The notes beneath the pieces are model-generated. The model had not been told where the DNA came from, did no database searches, and was given only the letters and a program-made list of their open reading frames with translations. This document shows, piece by piece, positions 35,251-43,684 of a stretch of DNA of 64,000 bases (within the stretch, counting starts at the first letter, position 1; each line of letters begins with the position of its first letter). Source of the DNA: Polaromonas eurypsychrophila (GTDB lineage: Bacteria; Pseudomonadota; Gammaproteobacteria; Burkholderiales; Burkholderiaceae_C); NCBI RefSeq assembly GCF_014641715.1, contig NZ_BMIG01000007.1:148425-212424 (forward strand). The letters are read 5' to 3'. Position numbers and translations under genes: made by a program.

Positions 35251-36267
35251 TTACTTCGCGATGAAACCGGCTTCCTTCATCAGCTCGCGGTGGCGCTGTT
35301 CTGCGGAACCCAGCCATTTGGCGTATTCATCGCCAGACATGGTGGTCTGGTTGAATGCGCCTTTTTCCATGTAGTCTTTCCACTCCGGTGTGTCGCGGAT
35401 TTTCTTGAGCAGCGTGACATAGAACTCAAGCTGATCCTTGGACACGCCGGGCGCCATAAAAATACCGCGCAGCATGGTGTAGTCGGTGGGGACGCCGGCT
35501 TCCTTGCAGGTCGGAATGTCTGCCCACGACATGGTGTCGGTGACTTTGGTCTTGTAAGACATGCGTTTGTCATCAAAGACACACAGGGCTCTGAGCTGGT
35601 TGGCACGCCATTGGGCAACCGCCTCGATCGGGTTGTTCACCGAGGAGTCGACATGTTTGCCGACCAGCTGAACGGCCACTTCACCGCCGCCCTTGAACGG
35701 GATGTAGATGAACTTGGTGCCGGTGGCTTGTTCGATGCCAACGGTGATGATCTGGTCTTCCTGCTTGGAGCCGGTGCCGCCCATCTTGACCTTGCTCGGG
35801 CCCGCTGCCTTCACTGCGGCCAGGTACTCCTTGGCATTTTTGGCTGGATTTTCCGCGTTGACCCACAACACAAACTGGTCGAGCGCCATCATGGACACGG
35901 GTGTCATGTCGCGCCAGTTGAAGGGGACGCCGGTTGCGAGCGGTGTGGTGAACAGGTTGGACAGCGTGATGATGATTTTGTGTGGATTGCCGGTCGCGCC
36001 TTTCACTTCGAGAAAACCTTCAGCGCCCGCACCGCCGGACTTGTTGACGACGATCAGCGGCTCTTTCATCAGCTTGTGTTTGATGACGATTCCCTGCATC
36101 AGTCGCGCCATCTGGTCGGCGCCGCCGCCAGTGCCCGCCGGTACAACGAACTCAACCGGCTTGGTCGGCTCCCAGGCGGCATGAGCGGGGGCTGATCCGA
36201 CAGCCATCACCGCGATGGCCGCAGCCGTGGCGAGGCTGCTTTTGACGATGGAAAGTTTGATTTTCAT
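35251..36267 (-). CDS. tctC: TctC/Bug-family periplasmic receptor of the tripartite transporter
   Basis: The 338-residue receptor has a signal peptide (MKIKLSIVKSS to GSAPAHAA) and a TctC fold: KPVEFVVPAGTGGGADQMAR, IVVNKSGGAGAEGF, KVKMGGTGSKQEDQ. It is divergent in sequence from the two Bug proteins elsewhere in the window and belongs to the complete tctCBA set. The start at 36267 has GGAGACAACGC upstream. An operator TTGAC-N4-GTCAA lies 110 bp before the start, linking it to the Crp/Fnr regulator of oxc. The ligand is plausibly oxalate or a related carboxylate. Confidence 0.88.
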   Translation of the reverse strand: MKIKLSIVKSSLATAAAIAVMAVGSAPAHAAWEPTKPVEFVVPAGTGGGADQMARLMQGIVIKHKLMKEPLIVVNKSGGAGAEGFLEVKGATGNPHKIIITLSNLFTTPLATGVPFNWRDMTPVSMMALDQFVLWVNAENPAKNAKEYLAAVKAAGPSKVKMGGTGSKQEDQIITVGIEQATGTKFIYIPFKGGGEVAVQLVGKHVDSSVNNPIEAVAQWRANQLRALCVFDDKRMSYKTKVTDTMSWADIPTCKEAGVPTDYTMLRGIFMAPGVSKDQLEFYVTLLKKIRDTPEWKDYMEKGAFNQTTMSGDEYAKWLGSAEQRHRELMKEAGFIAK

Positions 36268-36376
36268 TGCGTTGTCTCCTGTGTTGGGTAACTCGGATTG
36301 AGGCTGGAACTTCTTGATGATTTCCTGGCCAGAACGTATCACACCGGTATGGTCTTACCAAGTAGTTAAAAAACTC

Positions 36377-36390
36377 TTGACGAGGGTCAA
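36377..36390. promoter_or_regulatory. Crp/Fnr-type operator TTGAC-N4-GTCAA before tctC
   Basis: TTGACGAGGGTCAA, extended symmetrically by C and G on the outside, lies between tctC and the divergent hypothetical gene at 36578. Half-sites and spacing are identical to the oxc site at 32279-32292. Confidence 0.75.
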
Positions 36391-36577
36391 GTTTGCTCAA
36401 TTTTTGAGCCGCGCTAGGGTTTGTCCGGAGAGGTCCCTCGCTCCTCAGCCTTGCGCCTCCGAATAGCGTAACTCCCTAGGTGAAATTAGTACTCAAGCAG
36501 TAGGATGATTTTCAGTTCGGTTGGTCATCATGCACCGAATTGAGGGGACATATGAATTTTTACAAAGGCAATGAGCC

Positions 36578-37477
36578 ATGAAAACACCATCCTTGCTGTT
36601 GATTTTGTTCTCATCCTGTGCCGCCTCCGCCCATGCGCAGTCATGCGAAGGCGGTTTGTACCTCAATCCGCAAGTCATTCGCGGTGAAGGCTCCTCCCAA
36701 ACTGAAAGCGCGTTGAGAGAGCTGATTGATTTCGTCAAACCGACGGGTTTGTCCGTCTCCGCCGTCCTTAATATTAGGGAAACGCAGGATGTGCTGAATG
36801 CCGTCAAAAAGCCTGCGCCGCCTTGTTGGGTATATGGCAATCCTGTGGTGGGGCTGGCTTCGGGCTACCGCCCGGTGGCGATCAATGTGGACCCAATCCA
36901 GTCAGCCGTACTGATTCTGGCCGACATCGGCACCGTGAAGGACGGCAAGCCCGTGGATTTGAAGTCGTTGCCGCCCGAGCAGCAAGCCAAGGTGCTGGCC
37001 AAGCTCAAAACCACAAGCTGCTTTGGCATGAAAAGCGGCGTGACCACCTCGCTTGTGAAGGCCGAGAATTTCTGTGGAACTGTGGTGGAGGTCATGCCCC
37101 AGCAAGGCCTGGGACAGAGCTATCTGCCGACCAAGGCCGCTTTTCACTGGCAGGCAGATCGTTGGGCGGGACTGATCACACGTCTTCAGTCGGCCCAGGC
37201 TGCCACCATGAAAAACCATCATGGAACGGATGACCGGATCCACATGGCTCAACTGGTGGTTGTGCCGGCGGCCAATCCCAGCTGGGGGTATGGCCTCTAT
37301 GTGCACCCCAATGCGCCGGCGGATGCCGTGAAAAAGGCGGCCGCGCAATTTGCATCGCTTAAAACCGCCAGCCCTTTGCTGCTCAAGGCACTGGACCTGG
37401 GCGCCAAGTATGAGTTTGAAACGCCTTCCGATGCGGCAGTTCAGGCGATGAAAAAATCGCTGGCCACCGGGTCCTGA
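36578..37477 (+). CDS. Exported hypothetical protein, possibly periplasmic-binding-protein-like
   Basis: The 299-residue protein has a clear signal peptide (MKTPSLLLILFSSCAASAHAQ). The mature part has four cysteines in two stretches (PPCWVYG; TSCFGMKSG and ENFCGTVVEV) plus one at the N-terminus. Segments such as YGNPVVGLASGYRPV and FHWQADRWAGLITRLQ vaguely recall PhnD-like binding proteins, but I cannot place it in a family. It is divergent from tctC, and the operator at 36377-36390 lies in the shared intergenic region, so it may belong to the same regulon. Confidence 0.7.
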   Translation: MKTPSLLLILFSSCAASAHAQSCEGGLYLNPQVIRGEGSSQTESALRELIDFVKPTGLSVSAVLNIRETQDVLNAVKKPAPPCWVYGNPVVGLASGYRPVAINVDPIQSAVLILADIGTVKDGKPVDLKSLPPEQQAKVLAKLKTTSCFGMKSGVTTSLVKAENFCGTVVEVMPQQGLGQSYLPTKAAFHWQADRWAGLITRLQSAQAATMKNHHGTDDRIHMAQLVVVPAANPSWGYGLYVHPNAPADAVKKAAAQFASLKTASPLLLKALDLGAKYEFETPSDAAVQAMKKSLATGS

Positions 37478-37507
37478 TGACGCAGTGGGTTGCTGGCAGC
37501 GTCCTGT

Positions 37508-38518
37508 TCAGGCGGCAAGTTGAAGCCGCACTTGCCCACTTTCTTCCTGCATGGTTCGAGCCAGCAGCTTGACCAGGGCATACAGCGTGTCGATATGAGG
37601 TGTGGGCGTCTGTGTCAGGCGGCCGAGTTCCACCACTGAGCCGACCAGGGCATCAATCTCGGGTGCGCGCCCGGCCTCAATGTCCTGCAACATGGATGTC
37701 TTGTGTTTGCCCACCTTCTCGGCACCCGCAATGCGCTTTTCAAGTGTCACGCGAAATCCAATGCCCAGCTTGTGGGCAACGTCTTGCGCTTCGCGCATCA
37801 TGCTGGCCGCGAGCTCGCGTGACAGCGGGAATTGGCAGATGTCCTGCAAGGTGGAGTGGGTCAGGCTGCTGATGGGGTTGAAGGTGAGGTTGCCCCAGAG
37901 CTTGAGCCAGATTTCGGAACGGATGTTGTCAAGCACCGGTGCCTTGAAGCCCGCCCTGGAAAAACATTCAGAGATGCGCGTGACCCGTTCGCTGGCCGTG
38001 CCGTCGAGCTCACCCACCGGGAAGCGGTCGCCCTCAATGTGCCTGACGACGCCCGGCGCGACCAGCTCTGACGCTGGATAGACGACGCAGCCGATCACCC
38101 GCTGCGGCGGGATATTTTTGACCAGGATGCCGGTGGGGTCAACGCTGTGCACCTGGCTGCCCTCGAACGGTCCGCCATGCTTGTGAAAATACCAGTAGGG
38201 GATGCCGTTTTGCATGGTGACCACGGTGGTGTGTGGCGCGAACAGTTTGGGCAGATCATTGGCCACGGCCTCGACCTGGTGCGCTTTCATCGCCAGAATC
38301 ACAATGTCTTGCGGACCGGCTTCTGCATAGTTGTTGGTGGCCTTGACATCGCCGGCGACATGTTCACTGCCGTCGTGCATGATGAGTTTCATGCCGTTCT
38401 TGCGAATGGCGTCGAGGTTGGCGCCGCGCACCATGAAAGTCACGTCCTCGCCAGCCAGTGCCAGTTTCACGCCCACATAACCGCCGATGGCTCCGGCTCC
38501 AATGATCGCAATCTTCAC
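37508..38518 (-). CDS. 2-dehydropantoate 2-reductase family protein (PanE/ApbA)
   Basis: The 336-residue protein has the N-terminal Rossmann motif IAIIGAGAIGGYVGVKLALAG, the catalytic-type Lys in LKLWGNLTFNPIS and the C-terminal helical domain (EAGRAPEIDALVGSVVELG). PanE reduces ketopantoate with NADPH, but the family is broad and a catabolic paralogue is equally likely here. It begins with GTG after GGAGAACGGGT. It follows the FAH-family gene by 21 nt, which points to a small catabolic operon rather than pantothenate synthesis. Confidence 0.83.
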   Translation of the reverse strand: MKIAIIGAGAIGGYVGVKLALAGEDVTFMVRGANLDAIRKNGMKLIMHDGSEHVAGDVKATNNYAEAGPQDIVILAMKAHQVEAVANDLPKLFAPHTTVVTMQNGIPYWYFHKHGGPFEGSQVHSVDPTGILVKNIPPQRVIGCVVYPASELVAPGVVRHIEGDRFPVGELDGTASERVTRISECFSRAGFKAPVLDNIRSEIWLKLWGNLTFNPISSLTHSTLQDICQFPLSRELAASMMREAQDVAHKLGIGFRVTLEKRIAGAEKVGKHKTSMLQDIEAGRAPEIDALVGSVVELGRLTQTPTPHIDTLYALVKLLARTMQEESGQVRLQLAA

Positions 38519-38539
38519 ACCCGTTCTCCCGAAAAATGG

Positions 38540-39307
38540 CTATTCAAACCGGTTGCTGAGCCTGCCGATGCCAGCAATCTCCACCTCAATGGTGCTTCCG
38601 GGCTTCATGGATCCGACGCCCACTGATGTTCCGCAGAGGATGATGTCGCCCGCGTACAGCGTGATGTCCTGTGAAATCAGGCTGACCAGTTGCTGTACCG
38701 AAAAACGCATGTCGCTGATCGGATAGTCCTGGCGCACTTCTCCGTTGAGGAGCGTCCTGACCATCAGTTTTGCCGGATTCAGGCCGGTAGCAACCACCGG
38801 ACCGAACGGGCAAAAAGTGTCAAATCCTTTGGCCCGCACCCACTGAGCAAATGATGGATCGCGATTCAAAATGTCGGCGACCGTCACATCATTGGCGCAG
38901 GTGTAGCCAAACACATGATCGAGCGCCTCACGCTCCTGCACCTGTTTGCAGGTTTTGCCGATGACAATGCCCAACTCGCCTTCAAAAACCACTTTGCCGT
39001 CGCAAGGTGGCTTGCGGATGGTGTCACCTGGCGCCAGATAGGAGTTCGGGGACTTGATGAGGTACAGCGGCTCGTTGGGGACGGGTAAATTGAGTTTCTC
39101 GCCCAGCGCGTGAAAGTTGTTCCACAAGGCGATCACCTTGGTGGGTTGAACCGGGGTCAGCAACTCCACGTCAGCCAGTGGCACCAGGCGCTTGGTCGGG
39201 ACGGCGCGGATGAACATGTCGCCTTCGCAGACCTGGACCTGCTCGCCCTGCAACATCCCGAAACGAATGGACTGGCCTTCCCTGAAACGCACCCAGTGAT
39301 TTGACAT
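38540..39307 (-). CDS. Fumarylacetoacetate hydrolase (FAH) family protein
   Basis: The 255-residue protein has the FAH core: KVIALWNNFHALGEK, the metal-ligand segment VVFEGELGIVIGKTC, GYTCANDVTVADILNRD, and GDIILCGTSVGVGSMKPG. The family includes acylpyruvate hydrolases, 2-keto-4-pentenoate hydratases and 5-carboxymethyl-2-hydroxymuconate isomerases, all needing Mg/Mn. The substrate is unclear. It lies between the PanE-like gene and a small conserved gene and is probably regulated by the divergent LysR protein at 39844. Confidence 0.87.
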   Translation of the reverse strand: MSNHWVRFREGQSIRFGMLQGEQVQVCEGDMFIRAVPTKRLVPLADVELLTPVQPTKVIALWNNFHALGEKLNLPVPNEPLYLIKSPNSYLAPGDTIRKPPCDGKVVFEGELGIVIGKTCKQVQEREALDHVFGYTCANDVTVADILNRDPSFAQWVRAKGFDTFCPFGPVVATGLNPAKLMVRTLLNGEVRQDYPISDMRFSVQQLVSLISQDITLYAGDIILCGTSVGVGSMKPGSTIEVEIAGIGRLSNRFE

Positions 39308-39316
39308 CCCGCGCTT

Positions 39317-39697
39317 TCAGGTCAGCGCACTTGTCGCCGCACGGTGCGCGGGCGCGCCGGACGTTGCGTTGTGCCGTGAAGTTGGAGGGAGGTGCGAGTC
39401 GCCGATCCAGCCGTAGGCGGCTTGAACTGCCCGATGGCCCATGCTCGCATAACACCTGGCCTGGGTGGTTTCGATGGCGCCCACCAGAAATTCGGCTTCG
39501 TAAGCGCGCAGCAAGTGCGATTGCTCGGTTTCCAGGTAAATGCGCACACCCTCGCGGCCATGGGCCTGCAGGCGGGCGTAGGTGGAGGCATCCCAGTACC
39601 AGGTCAGGCCCAGTTCCTCGAACGCGGCGTTGTAGGCGTGGCGATGGGCTTCGGCGGCCTGGCCGGCGGCGGTCTGGGAAAGCAGGGCATTGAGCAT
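39317..39697 (-). CDS. Small conserved hypothetical protein
   Basis: The 126-residue soluble protein has a helical body with AEAHRHAYNAAFEELGLTWYW, YARLQAHGREGVRIYLETEQ and LLRAYEAEFLVGAIETTQ. AGGAGAACTGCC precedes the ATG. It looks like a conserved hypothetical of Burkholderiales, but I cannot name the family. The C-terminal 25 residues are low-complexity. It heads the FAH/PanE group, 9 nt before the FAH gene. Confidence 0.68.
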   Translation of the reverse strand: MLNALLSQTAAGQAAEAHRHAYNAAFEELGLTWYWDASTYARLQAHGREGVRIYLETEQSHLLRAYEAEFLVGAIETTQARCYASMGHRAVQAAYGWIGDSHLPPTSRHNATSGAPAHRAATSALT

Positions 39698-39797
39698 GGC
39701 AGTTCTCCTCGTGGTGTGGCGCTCTGGTCGAGTGACGGCGCTTTTGCACCGGGCTTGAACGCAAATGTAGGGAAGAAAGATGATTAGCGATAGTTAA

Positions 39798-39830
39798 AGT
39801 ATTTGATACTATTGATAACTTATCAGTTAT
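39798..39830. promoter_or_regulatory. Two adjacent palindromes in the LysR divergent promoter
   Basis: AGTAT-TTG-ATACT (39798-39810) and ATAACT-TATC-AGTTAT (39815-39830) sit side by side just upstream of the LysR gene, in an AT-rich region facing the small hypothetical/FAH/PanE genes. Such paired sites are typical LysR-type recognition and activation sites. Confidence 0.6.
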
Positions 39831-39843
39831 ACATTGAGGCGCT

Positions 39844-40830
39844 ATGAAAAACGCAACATTGCGCCAGCTCAAGGTTTTTGAGGCGGTCGCCCGGCACCTG
39901 AGCTTTTCCAGAGCTGCGGAAGAGCTGCACCTGTCGCAGCCCGCCGTCTCGATTCAGGTCAAAAAACTGGAAGACCATGCCGGTCTCCCGCTGTTTGAGC
40001 AACTTGGCAAAAAAATTCACCTCACGCCAGCGGGTGTGGAAATGCTGCACTCAAGCCGCAACATCATCCAGCAGTTCAGGGAAGCCGAAGAGGCCATGGC
40101 GCAATTCAAGGGTGTCGCCGGCGGCAAGTTGAACGTGGCCGTGATCAGCGCGGGGGATTACTTTTTACCGCGTCTGCTGGTCGAATTCGCACGTCGCCAC
40201 TCTGGGGTCACGCTGGATTTCGGGGTTTGCAACCGCGAAGAATTGCTGAGCCAGCTGGGCGACAACCTGACGGATCTGGCCATCATGGTGCGTCCGCCGC
40301 TGGGTCTGGACACGGTTAGCGAAGCTTTTGCACCACACCCCTATGTGGTGGTGGCCGCGCCCGACCATCCGCTGGCAAGCAAAAAGCGCATCACGCTGTC
40401 GCGTCTGGCGCGCGAGCCTTTTGTGGTGCGTGAAAAAGGCTCGGACACCTGGAACTCCATGCAAGAGGGTTTTGGCGCGCATCTGGCCGATCTGAACATC
40501 GCGATGGAGATCAAAAGCACGGAAACCATCAAACAGGCGGTGATGGCGGGCATGGGCGTGAGTTTTTTGTCGGCGCACACCATCAGCCGCGAGCTGCAGG
40601 TCGGCAGCCTCAGCGTGCTTGATGTTCAGGGTTTTCCGCTGATGCTCCACTGGTATGTGGTGCACAGGCGCAACAAGCGTCTGACGCCGGTGGCCCAGGC
40701 CTTCAAGACTTTTCTGATGAGTGATGGCGGCGTGCTGATCGAGCAAACCATCGGCTACCGGCCTAAGGAAGCGCTGAACAAGTCCCCTGCCGCGCGCCAT
40801 CAGCCGGGCTTGGGCGGTCTGCTGCGTTGA
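39844..40830 (+). CDS. LysR-family transcriptional regulator (CbbR-like)
   Basis: The 328-residue regulator has the LysR N-terminal helix-turn-helix (TLRQLKVFEAVARHLSFSRA, AEELHLSQPAVSIQVKKLED) and a substrate-binding-like C-terminal domain (VAVISAGDYFLPRLLVEFAR, FVVREKGSDTW, VMAGMGVSFLS). The pattern is close to CbbR-like regulators. It is divergent from the hypothetical/FAH/PanE genes and probably controls them in response to a pathway metabolite. No RuBisCO genes are present, so the CbbR resemblance is only at family level. Confidence 0.87.
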   Translation: MKNATLRQLKVFEAVARHLSFSRAAEELHLSQPAVSIQVKKLEDHAGLPLFEQLGKKIHLTPAGVEMLHSSRNIIQQFREAEEAMAQFKGVAGGKLNVAVISAGDYFLPRLLVEFARRHSGVTLDFGVCNREELLSQLGDNLTDLAIMVRPPLGLDTVSEAFAPHPYVVVAAPDHPLASKKRITLSRLAREPFVVREKGSDTWNSMQEGFGAHLADLNIAMEIKSTETIKQAVMAGMGVSFLSAHTISRELQVGSLSVLDVQGFPLMLHWYVVHRRNKRLTPVAQAFKTFLMSDGGVLIEQTIGYRPKEALNKSPAARHQPGLGGLLR

Positions 40831-40965
40831 ATTTCTTGCCAATAGTCAACTATTGGCTGCGAAATCCGCCTTGCATCCCATCCCAATCCGACTGCCGCGC
40901 ATCCGCAAGGACTTATTCAGCGCTTCCCTGAGCCGGTGTCGGGGCGTCTCAAGAAGTGAGCCGGC

Positions 40966-41889
40966 TCAACCCGCCGGGCTGAAGAGCTTGCGCTCGCGCG
41001 CGAAGTCTGCCGCATTCATTTTGGCGCCGCCTTCCGGCCGCAGCTTGAGTACCTCGATCTGGCCGCCGTGCGTGTTGATCAGCAGACCGGTTGGCGTGAG
41101 GCCTGCAATTTCGCCGGGCTTGCCGCGCACGCCCGCAAAGCCGTGCACCGGGTGCTTGCGGCAATCGTAAAGCCAGACGCGGGTATCGCCGAGTACGGTC
41201 CAGGCACCGGGCGCCGGGTTGCAGGCGCGGATCAGGTTGTAGACCTGGTCGACATGGTTGGCCCAGTTAATGCGGGACTCTTCCTCGTGGTACCAGCCTT
41301 CATAGCTGGCTTTCAATTCGTCTTGCGCCTGCTCCTGATGCTGGCCCGAGATCACCAGATCGGCGGCTTGCAGCAGGGCCGCCACGCCCATGGGAAACAA
41401 CTTGTTGAAATACAGTTCGCCCAGGGTTTCGTCAGGCCCGATGGCGCAGGATTTCTGCAGTACCAGTGGCCCCTCGTCAAGTCCGTCGGTAGGTCGGAAT
41501 ATGCTGATGCCGGTCTGGGTTTCGCCCAGCGCAATCGGCCAGCTGATCGACGACGGCCCGCGATGCCGGGGCAGCAGCGACGGATGAAACTGGATGGTGC
41601 CGCAGCGGGGAATATTGACGAAGGCCTGCGGCGCGAACTGCACCACGTAAGCCATCACGCCGATGTCGGCGTTGAGGTCGCGCATGGCTTGCTCGGCATA
41701 ACTGCTTTTGAGGCTGCTGAACTGGAACACCGGCAGATGCAGGGCCTGGGCGGCTACGCGAAGCGCATCGGGCTTGGCGCCAGATTTTTCTGGCACGCAG
41801 AAAACGCCAACCACTTCGTCGCCACGCGCCAGAAAGGCCTCGAGTGTGGCTTTGCCGAATTCCTGCTGGCCTATGAATGCTATTTTCAT
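40966..41889 (-). CDS. Formyltransferase-family protein (Fmt / 10-formyl-THF-hydrolase-like)
   Basis: The 307-residue protein has a formyltransferase domain: IAFIGQQEFGKATLEAFLAR, the catalytic Asn/His/Asp set recast as QFHPSLLPRHRGPSSISWPI and GETQTGISIFRPTDGLDEGP, then an Fmt C-terminal-like domain (ISHINWANHVD-type segment and GDTRVWLYDC). It resembles the N-terminal part of 10-formyltetrahydrofolate dehydrogenase more than Met-tRNA formyltransferase. A role in one-carbon metabolism would fit the nearby formate and formyl-CoA genes, but it is 9 kb away and separately oriented, so the link is weak. Confidence 0.8.
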   Translation of the reverse strand: MKIAFIGQQEFGKATLEAFLARGDEVVGVFCVPEKSGAKPDALRVAAQALHLPVFQFSSLKSSYAEQAMRDLNADIGVMAYVVQFAPQAFVNIPRCGTIQFHPSLLPRHRGPSSISWPIALGETQTGISIFRPTDGLDEGPLVLQKSCAIGPDETLGELYFNKLFPMGVAALLQAADLVISGQHQEQAQDELKASYEGWYHEEESRINWANHVDQVYNLIRACNPAPGAWTVLGDTRVWLYDCRKHPVHGFAGVRGKPGEIAGLTPTGLLINTHGGQIEVLKLRPEGGAKMNAADFARERKLFSPAG

Positions 41890-41915
41890 TGTGGGTCACC
41901 GATAGGCGGCGCGGT

Positions 41916-42716
41916 TTAGCGAAACAGAAAGTATGCCGCCAGAATATAGAGCACCACGGCAAACACTTTTTTCAGCGGCCGGATGTCCATGCGGTGCGCC
42001 GTGCGTGCACCCAGCGGTGCGGTGCACATGCTGGCCAGCGAGATGACGATTAGGCCGGGCAGGTAGAGATAACCGATGGAGCCCGGCGGCATTTCGGGCA
42101 GGCCCTGGCCGGCCCAGATATAACCGAGCGTGCCCGCCAGCGCGACCGGGAAACCCAGTGCCGCTGATGTTCCCACCGCGTCGTGGATCTTTACGTTGCA
42201 CCAGGTCATGAACGGCACCGAGACAAAAGCGCCGCCGGCGCCCACCAGCGAGGACAACATGCCGATCACCCAACCCATGCCGAACGTGCCGAGGCGCCCC
42301 GGCAACGTGCGGCTGGGTTTGGGTTTGCGGTCCAGAAACATCTGCGTCGCCGAAAACGCCACGAACACCGCGAACAGGACGCTGAGAACCTTGCCGGGCA
42401 GGGCCACGGCAAGTTGTGCGCCGACCAGCGAACCCAGCAGGATACCGGGGGTCAGCAAACGGACGATGGGCCACAACACGGCGCCGCGGCGGTGGTGCGC
42501 GCGCACCGATGACATCGAGGTAAAGCAGATCGTCGCCAGCGAAGTGGCAACAGCCATTTTCACCGTGTAGTCTGCCGGGTAGCCCTTGGCCGTCAAGATG
42601 AAGGTCATGAAGGGCACCATCAGCATGCCGCCGCCTATGCCCAGCAGGCCGGCCAGAAAACCGGTGGCGCTGCCCAGCAGCAAGAGTTCGGCAATAAGTT
42701 GCGGTTCAAGAAACAT
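41916..42716 (-). CDS. TauE/SafE-family sulfite or organosulfonate exporter-like permease
   Basis: The 266-residue membrane protein has about eight helices and the TauE/SafE duplicated motif: GSATGFLAGLLGIGGGMLMV in the first half and GMLSSLVGAGGAFVSVPFM in the second. The family moves anions such as sulfite, sulfoacetate or other small organic acids. It is 26 nt upstream of the formyltransferase gene and directly downstream of the 6S RNA gene. The substrate is unknown. Confidence 0.87.
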   Translation of the reverse strand: MFLEPQLIAELLLLGSATGFLAGLLGIGGGMLMVPFMTFILTAKGYPADYTVKMAVATSLATICFTSMSSVRAHHRRGAVLWPIVRLLTPGILLGSLVGAQLAVALPGKVLSVLFAVFVAFSATQMFLDRKPKPSRTLPGRLGTFGMGWVIGMLSSLVGAGGAFVSVPFMTWCNVKIHDAVGTSAALGFPVALAGTLGYIWAGQGLPEMPPGSIGYLYLPGLIVISLASMCTAPLGARTAHRMDIRPLKKVFAVVLYILAAYFLFR

Positions 42717-42751
42717 TCAGGCCCGGGCCGGGCCCGAAAGGAGATCAAAAA

Positions 42752-42927
42752 GGTGTCTGCAAGTGCCACCGGACCGTCATCCTGAACCGGGGTTCAGGTG
42801 GGCGAGGGCAGTCAGGCTTCGGGTTCGTCTAACGCGAGACGATCACGCCTGCCTGACAATTTACCAAGCCCGTGCTCGTGGAGCATTGGTTCAAGGAAAT
42901 ATAAAGCCCGGTGCGCACCGCAGACAA
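42752..42927 (-). ncRNA. ssrS: 6S RNA
   Basis: On the minus strand a transcript of about 176 nt can be folded with the 6S closing stem: GTCTGC with GTGC and CACCGG at the 5' end pairs with the matching 3' segment ending TTGCAGAC. The diagnostic element CACCTGAACCCCGGTTCAGG lies in the 3' half, and CCTTGAACCAATG in the 5' half. A TACAAT -10 box (42932-42937 on the plus strand) lies just upstream, and a T-run follows the 3' end. The gene lies directly downstream of zapA, the standard proteobacterial location. 6S RNA binds the housekeeping RNA polymerase and modulates stationary-phase transcription. Confidence 0.88.
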
Positions 42928-43009
42928 CCTTATTGTAGGCGCATGTTGCAGACAGTGCAGCCGGTGGCGGGATGTTTGGCGCGACACCTGGCGCCGGCAA
43001 AGTGCCGCT

Positions 43010-43375
43010 TTAAAGCAGGCGGCCGTCCACGCCGAGCGCGCTGTCCAGGCGCTGAAGCAATGCCACCAGTTGCGGTTGCCCGGTTGTCTGCTGCGGCGCG
43101 GCCAGCCCATGGGACTGGGCGGCAAGCGGTGGGGCCGTGATCGGGCTGCTGCGGGATGCTTTCAGGGCATTTGCTTCCAACTCGGACAACTCGAATGCCA
43201 GGTTCAGCGCGGCCAGCACGGCGATGCGGTCGCGCGCCTTGATTTTCCCGGCGTCGCGGATCTTGCACATGGCGGCATCGACTTTTTCCACGGCGTCGAG
43301 CAGGCGGACATCGCCACCTTCAGGGCAGCCGAGCAGGTAGCTCTGGCCCATGATCTGTACATCAAGCTGCTTCAT
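43010..43375 (-). CDS. zapA: Cell division protein ZapA
   Basis: The 121-residue protein has the ZapA domain MKQLDVQIMGQSYLLGCPEG, LLDAVEKVDAAMCKIRDAG and KARDRIAVLAALNLAFELSE, then a helical tail. ZapA binds and bundles FtsZ at the division ring. Its start overlaps the stop of the upstream zapB-like gene by 4 nt (coupled translation), and 6S RNA follows. Confidence 0.92.
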   Translation of the reverse strand: MKQLDVQIMGQSYLLGCPEGGDVRLLDAVEKVDAAMCKIRDAGKIKARDRIAVLAALNLAFELSELEANALKASRSSPITAPPLAAQSHGLAAPQQTTGQPQLVALLQRLDSALGVDGRLL

Positions 43376-43629
43376 GTGTCCGATCCGGCAGTGGTTCTGG
43401 CGCCAGCCGCGTTCAGGGACAGGGACGACGAGGAGTCCGGCAAGCGCTCCAGCAGCGCATCAACCCGTGAGCGGGCGGCGCTGAGGCGGGAGCGCAGCGA
43501 GTCGCGCTCTTGCGTGAGCACATGCACCTGCTCACTGAGCAAGGCATTGGTGCGCTGCAATTCCTCGTAGCGCAACAGGAGCCGCTCGACGCGTTCGGCA
43601 ATCTGGTCGATGTGGATTTGGTTCGACAT
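43372..43629 (-). CDS. ZapB-like coiled-coil protein (DUF904/TIGR02449-type)
   Basis: An 85-residue protein, almost entirely a heptad coiled coil from IDQIAERVERLLLRYEELQR to SRVDALLERL, with a Ser/Ala-rich tail. Small coiled-coil proteins of this type usually precede zapA in beta- and gammaproteobacteria and are thought to act as ZapB-like division factors. It overlaps zapA by 4 nt. Confidence 0.82.
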   Translation of the reverse strand: MSNQIHIDQIAERVERLLLRYEELQRTNALLSEQVHVLTQERDSLRSRLSAARSRVDALLERLPDSSSSLSLNAAGARTTAGSDT

Positions 43630-43684
43630 GGCCCTCTGATTGTAGGGTTTGCCGCGTTTTGGGGCGTAGAATCTCGCCTGTTGG

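Noticed and set aside
39844..40830. Naming the LysR protein CbbR
   Set aside because: There are no Calvin-cycle genes nearby; the similarity is at family level only.
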